A program made the translations under genes and the position numbers. Below the pieces are notes generated by a model. The model ran no database searches and was not told the DNA's origin. It saw nothing but the letters and a program-made list of their open reading frames with translations. A DNA stretch of 44,702 nt from an uncultured Bacilli bacterium (GTDB taxonomy: Bacteria > Bacillota_I > Bacilli_A > RF39 > UBA660): the NCBI GenBank assembly GCA_910576925.1, contig CAJTKB010000008.1:1-44702 (forward strand), in the 5' to 3' direction. Shown piece by piece: positions 34,191 through 40,925 of the stretch (position 1 is its first letter; each line of letters starts with the position of its first letter).

Positions 34191-34206
34191 ATTAATCACC
34201 TATTTA

Positions 34207-34235
34207 ATTATAAACTATTTTTTATAAGTAGTAAA
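34207..34235 (-). promoter_or_regulatory. Promoter of rnc
   Basis: TTTACT (complement of 34230-34235), a 17-base spacer and TATAAT (complement of 34207-34212), just ahead of the rnc ribosome binding site. Confidence 0.65.
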
Positions 34236-34276
34236 TCACGATTTTTATATAGTGCAAACTCTATTATAAATAAAAT

Positions 34277-34331
34277 ATTTTATTAAAAAACCTAGAATAT
34301 TTATTTTAGATAAATAAATAACTAGGTTTTT
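34277..34331 (-). terminator. Terminator of the nrdD-glycyl radical-nrdG operon
   Basis: AAAAACCTAG (34286-34295) and CTAGGTTTTT (34322-34331) form a perfect 10-bp stem with a 26-base AT-rich loop, followed on the minus strand by T-rich sequence. The stem includes the last codons of nrdG. Confidence 0.65.
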
Positions 34332-34857
34332 CATAATTATTTGAATAATCTTTTTTATCAATATATTTTTCAACTAAAACAACTTTTTCTTCATCAAGAC
34401 TTTTCTTTACATCAATAATTCTTTGATTCTTGGATCCTCTAAAATAAAGATCATAACTTTTTTCTTCTAAAATGAATTTTCCATCAACTAAAACATCTAT
34501 TTCTTTTAAAAGTGCTAAATGTTTAGGATTATTAATCATAGTTTCATAAGTAAATCCAGTATAACACCATACATTAAGTCCCATTTTATGAGCTTCTTTG
34601 CATATTTTTAGACAAGCTGTGCTTTGACATACAGGATCTCCTCCAGAGAGAGTAATTCCATCCTGATTTTTTATTGTTTTTAGTTCATCAATTACATAAT
34701 TGACATCTACTAAGATACCATCATTAAAGTCGTGAGTACTAGGATTATGACATCCTATACAATTATGTGGACAGCCTTGGGTCCAAATAACTGTTCTTAC
34801 TCCTTCTCCATCAACGATAGAATCTGGTTGCAAATCTGCTGCTAACCTTATTTTCAT
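34306..34857 (-). CDS. nrdG: Anaerobic ribonucleotide reductase activase
   Basis: This 183-residue radical SAM enzyme installs the glycyl radical on class III ribonucleotide reductase. The iron-sulfur motif is CPHNCIGC (C-x3-C-x2-C, about residues 30-37). TLSGGDPVCQ is the conserved SAM-contacting glycine motif, and DGKFILEEKS with FRGSKNQRI is the NrdG C-terminus. It starts four bases after the stop of the small glycyl-radical gene with no clear ribosome binding site, so it is probably translated by coupling to it. All three genes are in one operon. Confidence 0.95.
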   Translation of the reverse strand: MKIRLAADLQPDSIVDGEGVRTVIWTQGCPHNCIGCHNPSTHDFNDGILVDVNYVIDELKTIKNQDGITLSGGDPVCQSTACLKICKEAHKMGLNVWCYTGFTYETMINNPKHLALLKEIDVLVDGKFILEEKSYDLYFRGSKNQRIIDVKKSLDEEKVVLVEKYIDKKDYSNNYEKPSYLFI

Positions 34858-34861
34858 ACTA

Positions 34862-35035
34862 CTATGCTACTTTCTTATTTTTTTTACAAGTAATGTCTTT
34901 TATACCACTATGCTTTACACGATCTTTCTCTTCTGCTCTCTTAGCATTATTAAATCTTGATACATCTCCTGCTAAGTAACCTGTAACCCTTCTTATTCTT
35001 TCAAACCCTTGTCCTTCTCCAATTATTTTTTCCAT
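34862..35035 (-). CDS. Stand-alone glycyl-radical segment of anaerobic ribonucleotide reductase
   Basis: This 57-residue protein carries RRVTGYLAGDVSRFNNAK followed by AEEKDRVKH. This is the C-terminal glycyl-radical loop that in other class III reductases is the end of the large NrdD chain (E. coli has RRVCGYL...K...RVKH at that place). The radical-bearing glycine would be Gly19 in VTGYL. GGAGGAAA stands seven bases ahead of the ATG, the strongest kind of site in this window. The large subunit stops 41 bases upstream, after its cysteine cluster, in a different gene. The short basic tail ends KKNKKVA. The activase gene follows at once. The arrangement recalls GrcA, the spare glycyl-radical domain of pyruvate formate-lyase, but here no fused copy is present in the window. 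Confidence 0.85.
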   Translation of the reverse strand: MEKIIGEGQGFERIRRVTGYLAGDVSRFNNAKRAEEKDRVKHSGIKDITCKKNKKVA

Positions 35036-35076
35036 AATATTTCCTCCTTATTTTTTATTCTATTTTTATTTATCAA

Positions 35077-37392
35077 TTATCTGCCACAGCATTCTGGAGC
35101 AGTAATTTTTTCGATAGGTACTCCTTCAAATTCTTTACGTCCACATCCTGGACATACATCATTTATAACTCCTACATAGCCACAAACTGGATCACGATCA
35201 ACTGGATGATTAACGGCACCATAACCAATTCCAGCTTCTTTCATTATATGAATGATTTTTTCAAAGGCATCTACGTTAGATGCTACATCTCCATCAATCT
35301 CTATATAGGAAATATGCCCTCCATTAGTTAAATTATGATATGGAGCTTCTGTTTCTATTTTGTTAGTAATACTAGTATTATAATAAACTGGTATATGAAA
35401 TGAATTAGTATAATACTCACGGTCAGTAACGCCTTTAATTTTTCCATAAATTGCTCTATCTATAGAAGTAAATCTTCCTGATAATCCTTCACCAGGCGTT
35501 GCTATACAAGCAAAATTCAAATTATATTTTTTCGCATATTCATCACATTTTTTACGCATAAAATTAATAATTTCTAAGCCTAATTTTTGACTTTCTCCAC
35601 TTTCACCATGATGTTTTCCAGTAAGGGCTTTTAAGCATTCAGCAAGACCGATAAATCCAATAGATAGTGAACCGTGTTTCCATACCTTTCTTAATCTATC
35701 CGTAGGTTTAAGTTTTTCTCCATTTGTCCAAACTCCTTGCCCTAATAAGAATGGGAAATTATAACATTTTTTATTGCATTGTATTTCAAATCTCTCAAGT
35801 AATTGATCTCTTACTTTATCCATTAATTCCTCTAACTCTATATAAAACTCCTTCATATTTGGTTTTTCTCGTTCTTTTAAAGCTATTCCATATTTAATTC
35901 CAAGTCTAGGTAAATTAATTGTAGTATAAGAAAGATTCCCTCGACCTGTAACTACCTCATTATCAGGGGAAGTTACATCTCCAATAACACGAGTACGACA
36001 TCCCATATAAGATATTTCTGTACTATGATCATTTTCTTTATAATAAGGCAAATTAAATGGAGCATCGATAAATGCAAAGTTTGGAAATAGTCTCTTAGCT
36101 GAAACCTTACAAGCTAGTCTAAATAAATCGTGATTTGGATCTTCTTCATTATAATTTTTTCCTTCTTTTACTTTAAAGATTGAAACTGGAAATATTGGTG
36201 TTTCTCCTCTACCTAATCCTCTATCAGTTGCTAATAAAAAGTTTCTTATTACCATTCTACCTTCTGGGGAAGTATCTGTACCAAAGTTAACAGATGAAAA
36301 TGGCACTTGTGCTCCAGCTCTAGAATGCATTGTATTTAAGTTATGAATAAAAGATTCCATCGCTTGTTGAGTTGCTCTATCAGTCTTTTGCATAGCTTTA
36401 TCATAACTTTTATTAAATATTTCTTTAACTCTATTTGAACCTTTTTGATAATCTGATAAAGTATTTATATCAAAGTTTATACTTTCTTGTTTATCTATTT
36501 CTCTAATTATTCTGTCTATATTTATATGTTCTATAAAACCTTCTAAGTCTAAAAAGTCATAGATAGTTTGTTTTAATTGTTTCTTAAATGTTTTTAATAC
36601 TCCAGGAGCTAAATAATAATCTAATGCTGGAATGGCCTGACCACCATGCTGATCATTTTGATTAGCTTGAATTACTATTGCTGCTAATGAAGCATAAGTA
36701 CTAATATCTTGTGGAGCTCTAACAAAACCATGACCTGTATCAAAGCCATTTTTAAATAGTCTAGATAAGTCTATTTGACAACAAGTTGTAGTACCCATTG
36801 CTAGGAAATCCATATCGTGTATATGAATAGCACCTTCATCATGCATACTGGCATATTCTTGTTTCATTAAATAAGCTTTGGCAAACTCTTTAGAAACTGT
36901 AGCTCCATATTGTAGCATTGTTCCCATTGGACTATTACCATCTATATTTGCATTTTCTCTTTTTGAATCGTCTTCATTAGCAGACTTTAATCCTAAATTT
37001 TCAATAGACTTTAAAAATTTATGTGTTTTCTTATCATCAAAGAATGACTGACGAGATTGATTTCTTCTATCACGATATTCAGAAAATGATTTATAAACAT
37101 CATGATATTCTTTATTAGAAAGTTCCTCTTCGATATAATCTTGAATTTCTTCTATTTTAAATTTATCTTTATTTTTACATTCCTTTTCTATTCTTTTTAA
37201 AACTGCTTGATATACATTTTGAACATCTTTAGTTGTATATTTTCTTGCCTTTTCATCTTCGTCGATATCAACTTCTACACTATCAAAGCCTTTTTTGATG
37301 GCTAATGCTATTTTAGTCTCATCAAATTCTACTTTTTTACCATTTCTTTTTATAACAACTAGCTCATCTAGTTTACTACCTACTTCTATCAT
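35077..37392 (-). CDS. nrdD: Anaerobic (class III) ribonucleoside-triphosphate reductase large subunit lacking the glycyl-radical loop
   Basis: This 771-residue catalytic subunit reduces ribonucleotides under anaerobic conditions. An N-terminal ATP cone (VVIKRNGKKVEFDETKIALA, about residues 12-100) gives allosteric control. The barrel has HIHDMDFLAMGTTTCCQIDL, RAGAQVPFSSVNFGTDTS and the thiyl-radical cysteine in ISYMGCRTRV. The C-terminus has a cysteine cluster (DPVCGYVG, VCPGCGRKEF, PECCGR) and then stops. The usual RRxxGY glycyl-radical segment is missing and is encoded by the next gene. The ATG at 37392 follows GGAGGT by five bases. An earlier in-frame ATG overlaps that site. A consensus promoter lies upstream. 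No NrdR-box pair was recognised. Confidence 0.95.
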   Translation of the reverse strand: MIEVGSKLDELVVIKRNGKKVEFDETKIALAIKKGFDSVEVDIDEDEKARKYTTKDVQNVYQAVLKRIEKECKNKDKFKIEEIQDYIEEELSNKEYHDVYKSFSEYRDRRNQSRQSFFDDKKTHKFLKSIENLGLKSANEDDSKRENANIDGNSPMGTMLQYGATVSKEFAKAYLMKQEYASMHDEGAIHIHDMDFLAMGTTTCCQIDLSRLFKNGFDTGHGFVRAPQDISTYASLAAIVIQANQNDQHGGQAIPALDYYLAPGVLKTFKKQLKQTIYDFLDLEGFIEHINIDRIIREIDKQESINFDINTLSDYQKGSNRVKEIFNKSYDKAMQKTDRATQQAMESFIHNLNTMHSRAGAQVPFSSVNFGTDTSPEGRMVIRNFLLATDRGLGRGETPIFPVSIFKVKEGKNYNEEDPNHDLFRLACKVSAKRLFPNFAFIDAPFNLPYYKENDHSTEISYMGCRTRVIGDVTSPDNEVVTGRGNLSYTTINLPRLGIKYGIALKEREKPNMKEFYIELEELMDKVRDQLLERFEIQCNKKCYNFPFLLGQGVWTNGEKLKPTDRLRKVWKHGSLSIGFIGLAECLKALTGKHHGESGESQKLGLEIINFMRKKCDEYAKKYNLNFACIATPGEGLSGRFTSIDRAIYGKIKGVTDREYYTNSFHIPVYYNTSITNKIETEAPYHNLTNGGHISYIEIDGDVASNVDAFEKIIHIMKEAGIGYGAVNHPVDRDPVCGYVGVINDVCPGCGRKEFEGVPIEKITAPECCGR

Positions 37393-37425
37393 TTTTACCT
37401 CCATTAATCTTAACTTTATAAACTC

Positions 37426-37454
37426 ATTTTAAAATTTAAATTAGTAAAAATCAA
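37426..37454 (-). promoter_or_regulatory. Promoter of the anaerobic ribonucleotide reductase operon
   Basis: TTGATT (complement of 37449-37454), a 17-base spacer and TAAAAT (complement of 37426-37431), about 30 bases ahead of nrdD. The palindromes lie 40 to 140 bases upstream of it. Confidence 0.65.
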
Positions 37455-37775
37455 TACCTATTTTTTGGATTTTTTTATCATAATTTTTTAAACCCTTTGT
37501 ATACAACGAAATCGTCTAAAAAAAGTTTTTTTGATTTACGACAATTTTACATTTTTGTACAAAAGGCAAAAATAGTTTTTTCAATTTTTTGCTTTTTTTA
37601 AATAATCTTATAACTTTTTTCTTTATTTTATAATGTTTTTAGTGTTTTGCTTTTTTGAAAAATTTATTTTTTAGAAAAACTATTTTTTTCTTTTTTATAA
37701 AAAATTATATTTTTTATTTATAGTAAGCTTATTATATAAGTATTTTTATTTTAGTAAAGACAAATTAACCATATT

Positions 37776-37800
37776 AAAAAGCAAGTTTGTTATACTTGCT
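37776..37800 (-). terminator. Intrinsic terminator of the 3D-domain gene
   Basis: AGCAAGT (37780-37786) and ACTTGCT (37794-37800) form a perfect 7-bp stem with a 7-base loop, followed on the minus strand by T5. It lies 13 bases after the stop. Confidence 0.8.
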
Positions 37801-37813
37801 AATTATTTTAATT

Positions 37814-38590
37814 CTATGCTTTACCTATTCTTAATACTTCAAATGAAATATTTTTATGTACTCCATAATTTATACGAGCCCATTCTTGACTTTCTACAAC
37901 TAAATCAAATACAAATCTTCGTCCTATTCCAATATTACTATCTCCCCTATCTAAGACAATTGCATTATAAACTCCATCTAAGGGATCATTTATTTTAATT
38001 ACAGAATAAAGATAAAAATCATTTCTACTAGCTGCTATTATACGAACTCTACCATATTCTGAATCATTATAGTACATTCCATTTGTAAATATATTAAAGC
38101 CACTAGCTGTTATTCCCCATTTAGCTGGATCACTACTACAACAATCTCTTCCATAAGCACTCATACTTCCTGAGAATTTATATCCTACATAGGCTTTTTC
38201 ACTTGTACCAACAGTAACTGTAGTTGTATTTCCTACAGTAGTATCACTGTCATTTTTTGTCTCAAGAGAGCTAACTTGTTCTACTGTTGTTGTGGTTGTT
38301 ACTGACTCAGTCTTTTTTATTGCGGCTGATTTTATTTGTTCTTCTTTTCTTCTATTTTCTTCTTGTTTTAGAGCTAAAAGTCGTGCTTCTTCTTGCTCTT
38401 TTTTTCTTTTTTCCTCCTCTTCTTCTTTTTTCTTGTTACTTCTATCTATAAAAACTGTTGTATTAATCATTTTTAGCGAGCTTTTGGTATCGGTCTCATA
38501 ACAAATTTTTTCATCTTCTTGTGCTAGAAAAAGAGTAGTTGGTATTAGAAGTAGAAGTAGTATATTTAATATACTAATAAATTTTTTCAT
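37814..38590 (-). CDS. Exported 3D-domain protein (wall-active, double-psi beta-barrel)
   Basis: This 258-residue secreted protein has a signal peptide (residues about 1-24, MKKFISILNILLLLLIPTTL), a highly charged helical stretch rich in K and E (about 50-95, probably a coiled coil), a Thr/Val-rich linker, and a C-terminal 3D/RlpA-like domain. The domain shows WGITASGFN, AIVLDRGDSNIGIGRRFVFD and WARINYGVHKNISFEVLRIG. In relatives these domains are lytic transglycosylases of the Sps/MltA type. The usual DTG reads LDRG here, so activity is uncertain. The ATG at 38590 follows AGGAGGT by nine bases. An upstream ACCTCCT can pair with that site, which might control translation. Confidence 0.78.
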   Translation of the reverse strand: MKKFISILNILLLLLIPTTLFLAQEDEKICYETDTKSSLKMINTTVFIDRSNKKKEEEEEKRKKEQEEARLLALKQEENRRKEEQIKSAAIKKTESVTTTTTVEQVSSLETKNDSDTTVGNTTTVTVGTSEKAYVGYKFSGSMSAYGRDCCSSDPAKWGITASGFNIFTNGMYYNDSEYGRVRIIAASRNDFYLYSVIKINDPLDGVYNAIVLDRGDSNIGIGRRFVFDLVVESQEWARINYGVHKNISFEVLRIGKA

Positions 38591-38598
38591 AAGAAAAT

Positions 38599-38636
38599 AC
38601 CTCCTCATCTTCATTTTAACATGCCGACTAGGAGGT
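38599..38636 (-). promoter_or_regulatory. Possible Shine-Dalgarno sequestering hairpin of the 3D-domain gene
   Basis: On the minus strand the leader carries ACCTCCT (complement of 38630-38636), complementary over 7 bases to the ribosome binding site AGGAGGT (complement of 38599-38605), with a loop of about 24 bases. Pairing would hide the ribosome binding site. Base complementarity is seen directly. A regulatory effect is inference. Confidence 0.4.
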
Positions 38637-38647
38637 TACAACAAATG

Positions 38648-38676
38648 TAAATATATATATTATAGTATTATGTCAA
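38648..38676 (-). promoter_or_regulatory. Likely promoter of the 3D-domain gene
   Basis: A perfect TTGACA (complement of 38671-38676) lies about 80 bases ahead of the start codon. The -10 is ambiguous in TA-rich sequence: TATTTA at a 17-base spacing (complement of 38648-38653) or TATATT at 15. Confidence 0.5.
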
Positions 38677-38686
38677 GTTTTGTAAA

Positions 38687-39457
38687 TTATCTAGACTTTA
38701 TTTCACAGTCATATCCGTTTTTGATCATAGAACTTTTGATATCGTATATATCTTGCTCAAATTCGTGTTCTGGATATGTTCCACCTGCCTCTGTAAATTT
38801 AGTTAAATTATTAGTATCTATAATATTATAAGTATAGTTTTCTCTCATTGTACTTATGCTACTACTACTTGAACAGCTAACATCTATCCCTGATGTTTTA
38901 TCGCTTATCTCTTCTATGTTTTTACATTCTAAATACTTTTCATTAATTACATTTTTATCTTCGCTTTCTGTTGTTATATTAAGAGTTGATACTTGTAATT
39001 TTTTGTTAGTAAATGAAAAATTCATTTCATATGTTGTTTCAGTGTTATCAAGAGATTTTGTCATAGAACAAGAAAGAGTACCATTTGCTATTTCATTTGA
39101 ATTAGATGAGAATTTTCCCGTTTTTATTATTGATGATATATCTGGTAGGAATACTACAAAAACTAGTACAAGAATGAAAAAAACTAAAAGTAATACTACT
39201 TTTCCTTTACTAGGACCAATATTATCATCAAAATCTTCCTTATTATTTGATGTTTCTTTTACTTGATTAGTATTATTTGGCGTTACTACTGTACTAACAC
39301 TTGGAGGAATAGTTCCTTGTTGTGGAACTGTTTGATTTACTATGTTTTGCTGAGTATTTAATTGTGGATTAACGTTATTACTTAGAGGAATATTTTGATT
39401 TGTATTATTATTTTGGTTTTGATTATTATTAGGGGTATTAGTTGTATTATTATTCAT
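38687..39457 (-). CDS. Asn/Gln-rich single-pass membrane protein of unknown function
   Basis: I do not recognise a family. The 256-residue protein has a low-complexity cytoplasmic N-terminus of about 75 residues made of N, Q, T and P, one membrane helix (about 87-106, VVLLLVFFILVLVFVVFLP), and an outer domain of about 145 residues with four cysteines (LSCSMTK, LECKN, VSCSSSS, YDCEIKSR) that could form two disulfides. The N-terminal acidic patch EDFDDNIGPSKGK precedes the helix. It follows rpe by 12 bases, so it is the last gene of the prpC-prkC operon. A disordered cytoplasmic Thr/Ser-rich tail next to a kinase gene makes it a candidate substrate of PrkC. That is inference. Confidence 0.65.
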   Translation of the reverse strand: MNNNTTNTPNNNQNQNNNTNQNIPLSNNVNPQLNTQQNIVNQTVPQQGTIPPSVSTVVTPNNTNQVKETSNNKEDFDDNIGPSKGKVVLLLVFFILVLVFVVFLPDISSIIKTGKFSSNSNEIANGTLSCSMTKSLDNTETTYEMNFSFTNKKLQVSTLNITTESEDKNVINEKYLECKNIEEISDKTSGIDVSCSSSSSISTMRENYTYNIIDTNNLTKFTEAGGTYPEHEFEQDIYDIKSSMIKNGYDCEIKSR

Positions 39458-39469
39458 AAAATTATCTCC

Positions 39470-40096
39470 TTATATTCTTAAACTATCTATTTTTTCTTGA
39501 AAATTATCTTCTAATATAATATAGCTGCCACTAACTATCATATCAGCTCTTTTACAATAATTTATCGTTTTATCGTTTATTCCCCCATCAACATTTATTA
39601 TTATATCTAGATCATATTCTTCTACTAAAATCTTAGCCTCTTCAAGCTTCTTTTCTGTTTCTATAATAAAAGCTTGTCCACCTTCCCCTGGCTCTACACT
39701 CATAATTAGTATTTGTTTTATTAATGGTAAGTAAGGTACTACTTCGCTAAGTGATGTATTAGGACTAATAGCAAGACCAGGCTTTATTCCATAGTTTTTA
39801 ATTAGTTCTAAATTTTCTTTAACATTATTACTTTCTATATGAATAGTAATATATTCTGTATTTAGACTAGCATAGTCTTTTATGTAATTAGATGAATCCT
39901 CAGTCATTAGATGAACATCTAGTCTTTTTGTAGTATACTTATAAATATTTTTCATTTCACTGAAAGGCATTGTTTTATTTTTTACAAATTTTCCATCCAT
40001 TACGTCTAAATGAATAAAGTCTGTATCAGTTTCATCAAGTAATTTTAAATCTCTTGGAGGATTTTTACTACTTAAGAATGATGTACTAATTAGCAT
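39470..40096 (-). CDS. rpe: Ribulose-phosphate 3-epimerase
   Basis: This 208-residue TIM barrel interconverts ribulose 5-phosphate and xylulose 5-phosphate in the pentose phosphate pathway. The metal and catalytic residues are visible: Ser in STSFLSS, FIHLDVMDGKFV, LDVHLMTE, MSVEPGEGGQAF for the phosphate loop, and IINVDGGIND for the second Asp. It is slightly shorter than usual (215-220) at the C-terminus. It lies four bases after rsgA in the conserved prkC-rsgA-rpe order of Bacillota. Confidence 0.95.
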   Translation of the reverse strand: MLISTSFLSSKNPPRDLKLLDETDTDFIHLDVMDGKFVKNKTMPFSEMKNIYKYTTKRLDVHLMTEDSSNYIKDYASLNTEYITIHIESNNVKENLELIKNYGIKPGLAISPNTSLSEVVPYLPLIKQILIMSVEPGEGGQAFIIETEKKLEEAKILVEEYDLDIIINVDGGINDKTINYCKRADMIVSGSYIILEDNFQEKIDSLRI

Positions 40097-40100
40097 ATAA

Positions 40101-40925
40101 TCACCTACCTATAAATTTTAAATAATCTTCATATCTTTCTTTTAGAATTTCATTATCTTTTACTGCTTTCTTTACTCTACATTCTATTTCATTTGTATGA
40201 GAGCAATCTTTATATATACAAGGGAATTTTTTAAATTCAATAAAACTATTTTTTATTTGTTCTTTATCTAAATTATTAAAGTCTATTAATGAAAAGCCTG
40301 GAGTATCTAAAACTTTTCCAGAAGCTATTTCATATAAAGAAACAGTTCTTGTTGTATGTTTACCTCTTCCAAGTGATAGACTTATTTCTCCTACTTCAAG
40401 AGATAGGTTTTCATCAATCTTATTTATAAGTGTAGATTTTCCTGCTCCAGTTTGACCTGTAAAAACAGTTGTTTCGTTTTTTAATAATTCTTTTATTTTA
40501 TCAATATTGGTATTAGATGTTACAGTATATCCTAATTGCTCATAGTAGGAAAGAATATTTCTTATTTTTTCTAGCTTGGTTTTTTCTACTAAATCTTCTT
40601 TTGTTATACAAATAACTGGTTTAACATTATTTATATGTAGAATTGTTAAAAATCTATCTAAAAGATTTATAGAAAAATCTGGGTTTTTTAGACTTGTAAC
40701 TATTATAGCTTGAGTAATATTGGCTACTTTAGGTCGATTGAAAATATTTAGTCTTGGTAAAATTTTCTCTATTACAAGTTTTTCTTTAGAAAACTCACAA
40801 AAATCCCCTACAACAGGTGTAATATTCTTATTTCTAAATATTCCTCTACATTTGCAAGGAAAGGTCTCATTATCACAATTTACATAATGTAAATCACTAA
40901 CTATTTTAACTATTTGACCTTTCAT
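40101..40925 (-). CDS. rsgA: Ribosome small-subunit GTPase RsgA
   Basis: This 274-residue circularly permuted GTPase checks late 30S subunit maturation. It has an N-terminal OB fold, then G4 ITKEDL, G1 GQTGAGKSTLINK, G2 RGKHTTR and G3 DTPGF in permuted order, and a C-terminal zinc finger (CIYKDCSH, then ECRVKKAV). Length is a little below the usual 290 or so. Its ATG overlaps the prkC stop by one base (TAATG). Confidence 0.96.
   Translation of the reverse strand: MKGQIVKIVSDLHYVNCDNETFPCKCRGIFRNKNITPVVGDFCEFSKEKLVIEKILPRLNIFNRPKVANITQAIIVTSLKNPDFSINLLDRFLTILHINNVKPVICITKEDLVEKTKLEKIRNILSYYEQLGYTVTSNTNIDKIKELLKNETTVFTGQTGAGKSTLINKIDENLSLEVGEISLSLGRGKHTTRTVSLYEIASGKVLDTPGFSLIDFNNLDKEQIKNSFIEFKKFPCIYKDCSHTNEIECRVKKAVKDNEILKERYEDYLKFIGR

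Larger units (their letters stand above)
37393..37813. other. Long AT-rich intergenic region with palindromes
   Basis: About 420 bases separate nrdD from the 3D-domain gene. The part next to nrdD holds its promoter and two perfect palindromes, TTGTATACAA (37497-37506) and TTTTGTACAAAA (37553-37564), with centres 57 bases apart. Between them A7-G-T7 (37518-37532) and the wider TCGTC...TACGA repeat could fold. GCAAAAA and TTTTTGC frame a further imperfect inverted repeat just beyond. The rest is a mix of A- and T-runs with no open frame, ending in the terminator of the 3D-domain gene. The palindromes do not match the NrdR, Rex or Fnr consensus as I know them. Confidence 0.5.

Noticed and set aside
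37497..37506. TTGTATACAA as an NrdR box for the ribonucleotide reductase operon
   Set aside because: NrdR sites occur as pairs of longer, roughly ACACWATATATWGTGT-like boxes about 15 bases apart. This palindrome and its partner 57 bases away do not fit.
38292..38501. Plus-strand Ser/Phe-rich frame opposite the coiled-coil part of the 3D-domain gene
   Set aside because: It is an antisense shadow of Lys/Glu codons (AAA/GAA gives TTT/TTC), without its own start signals.
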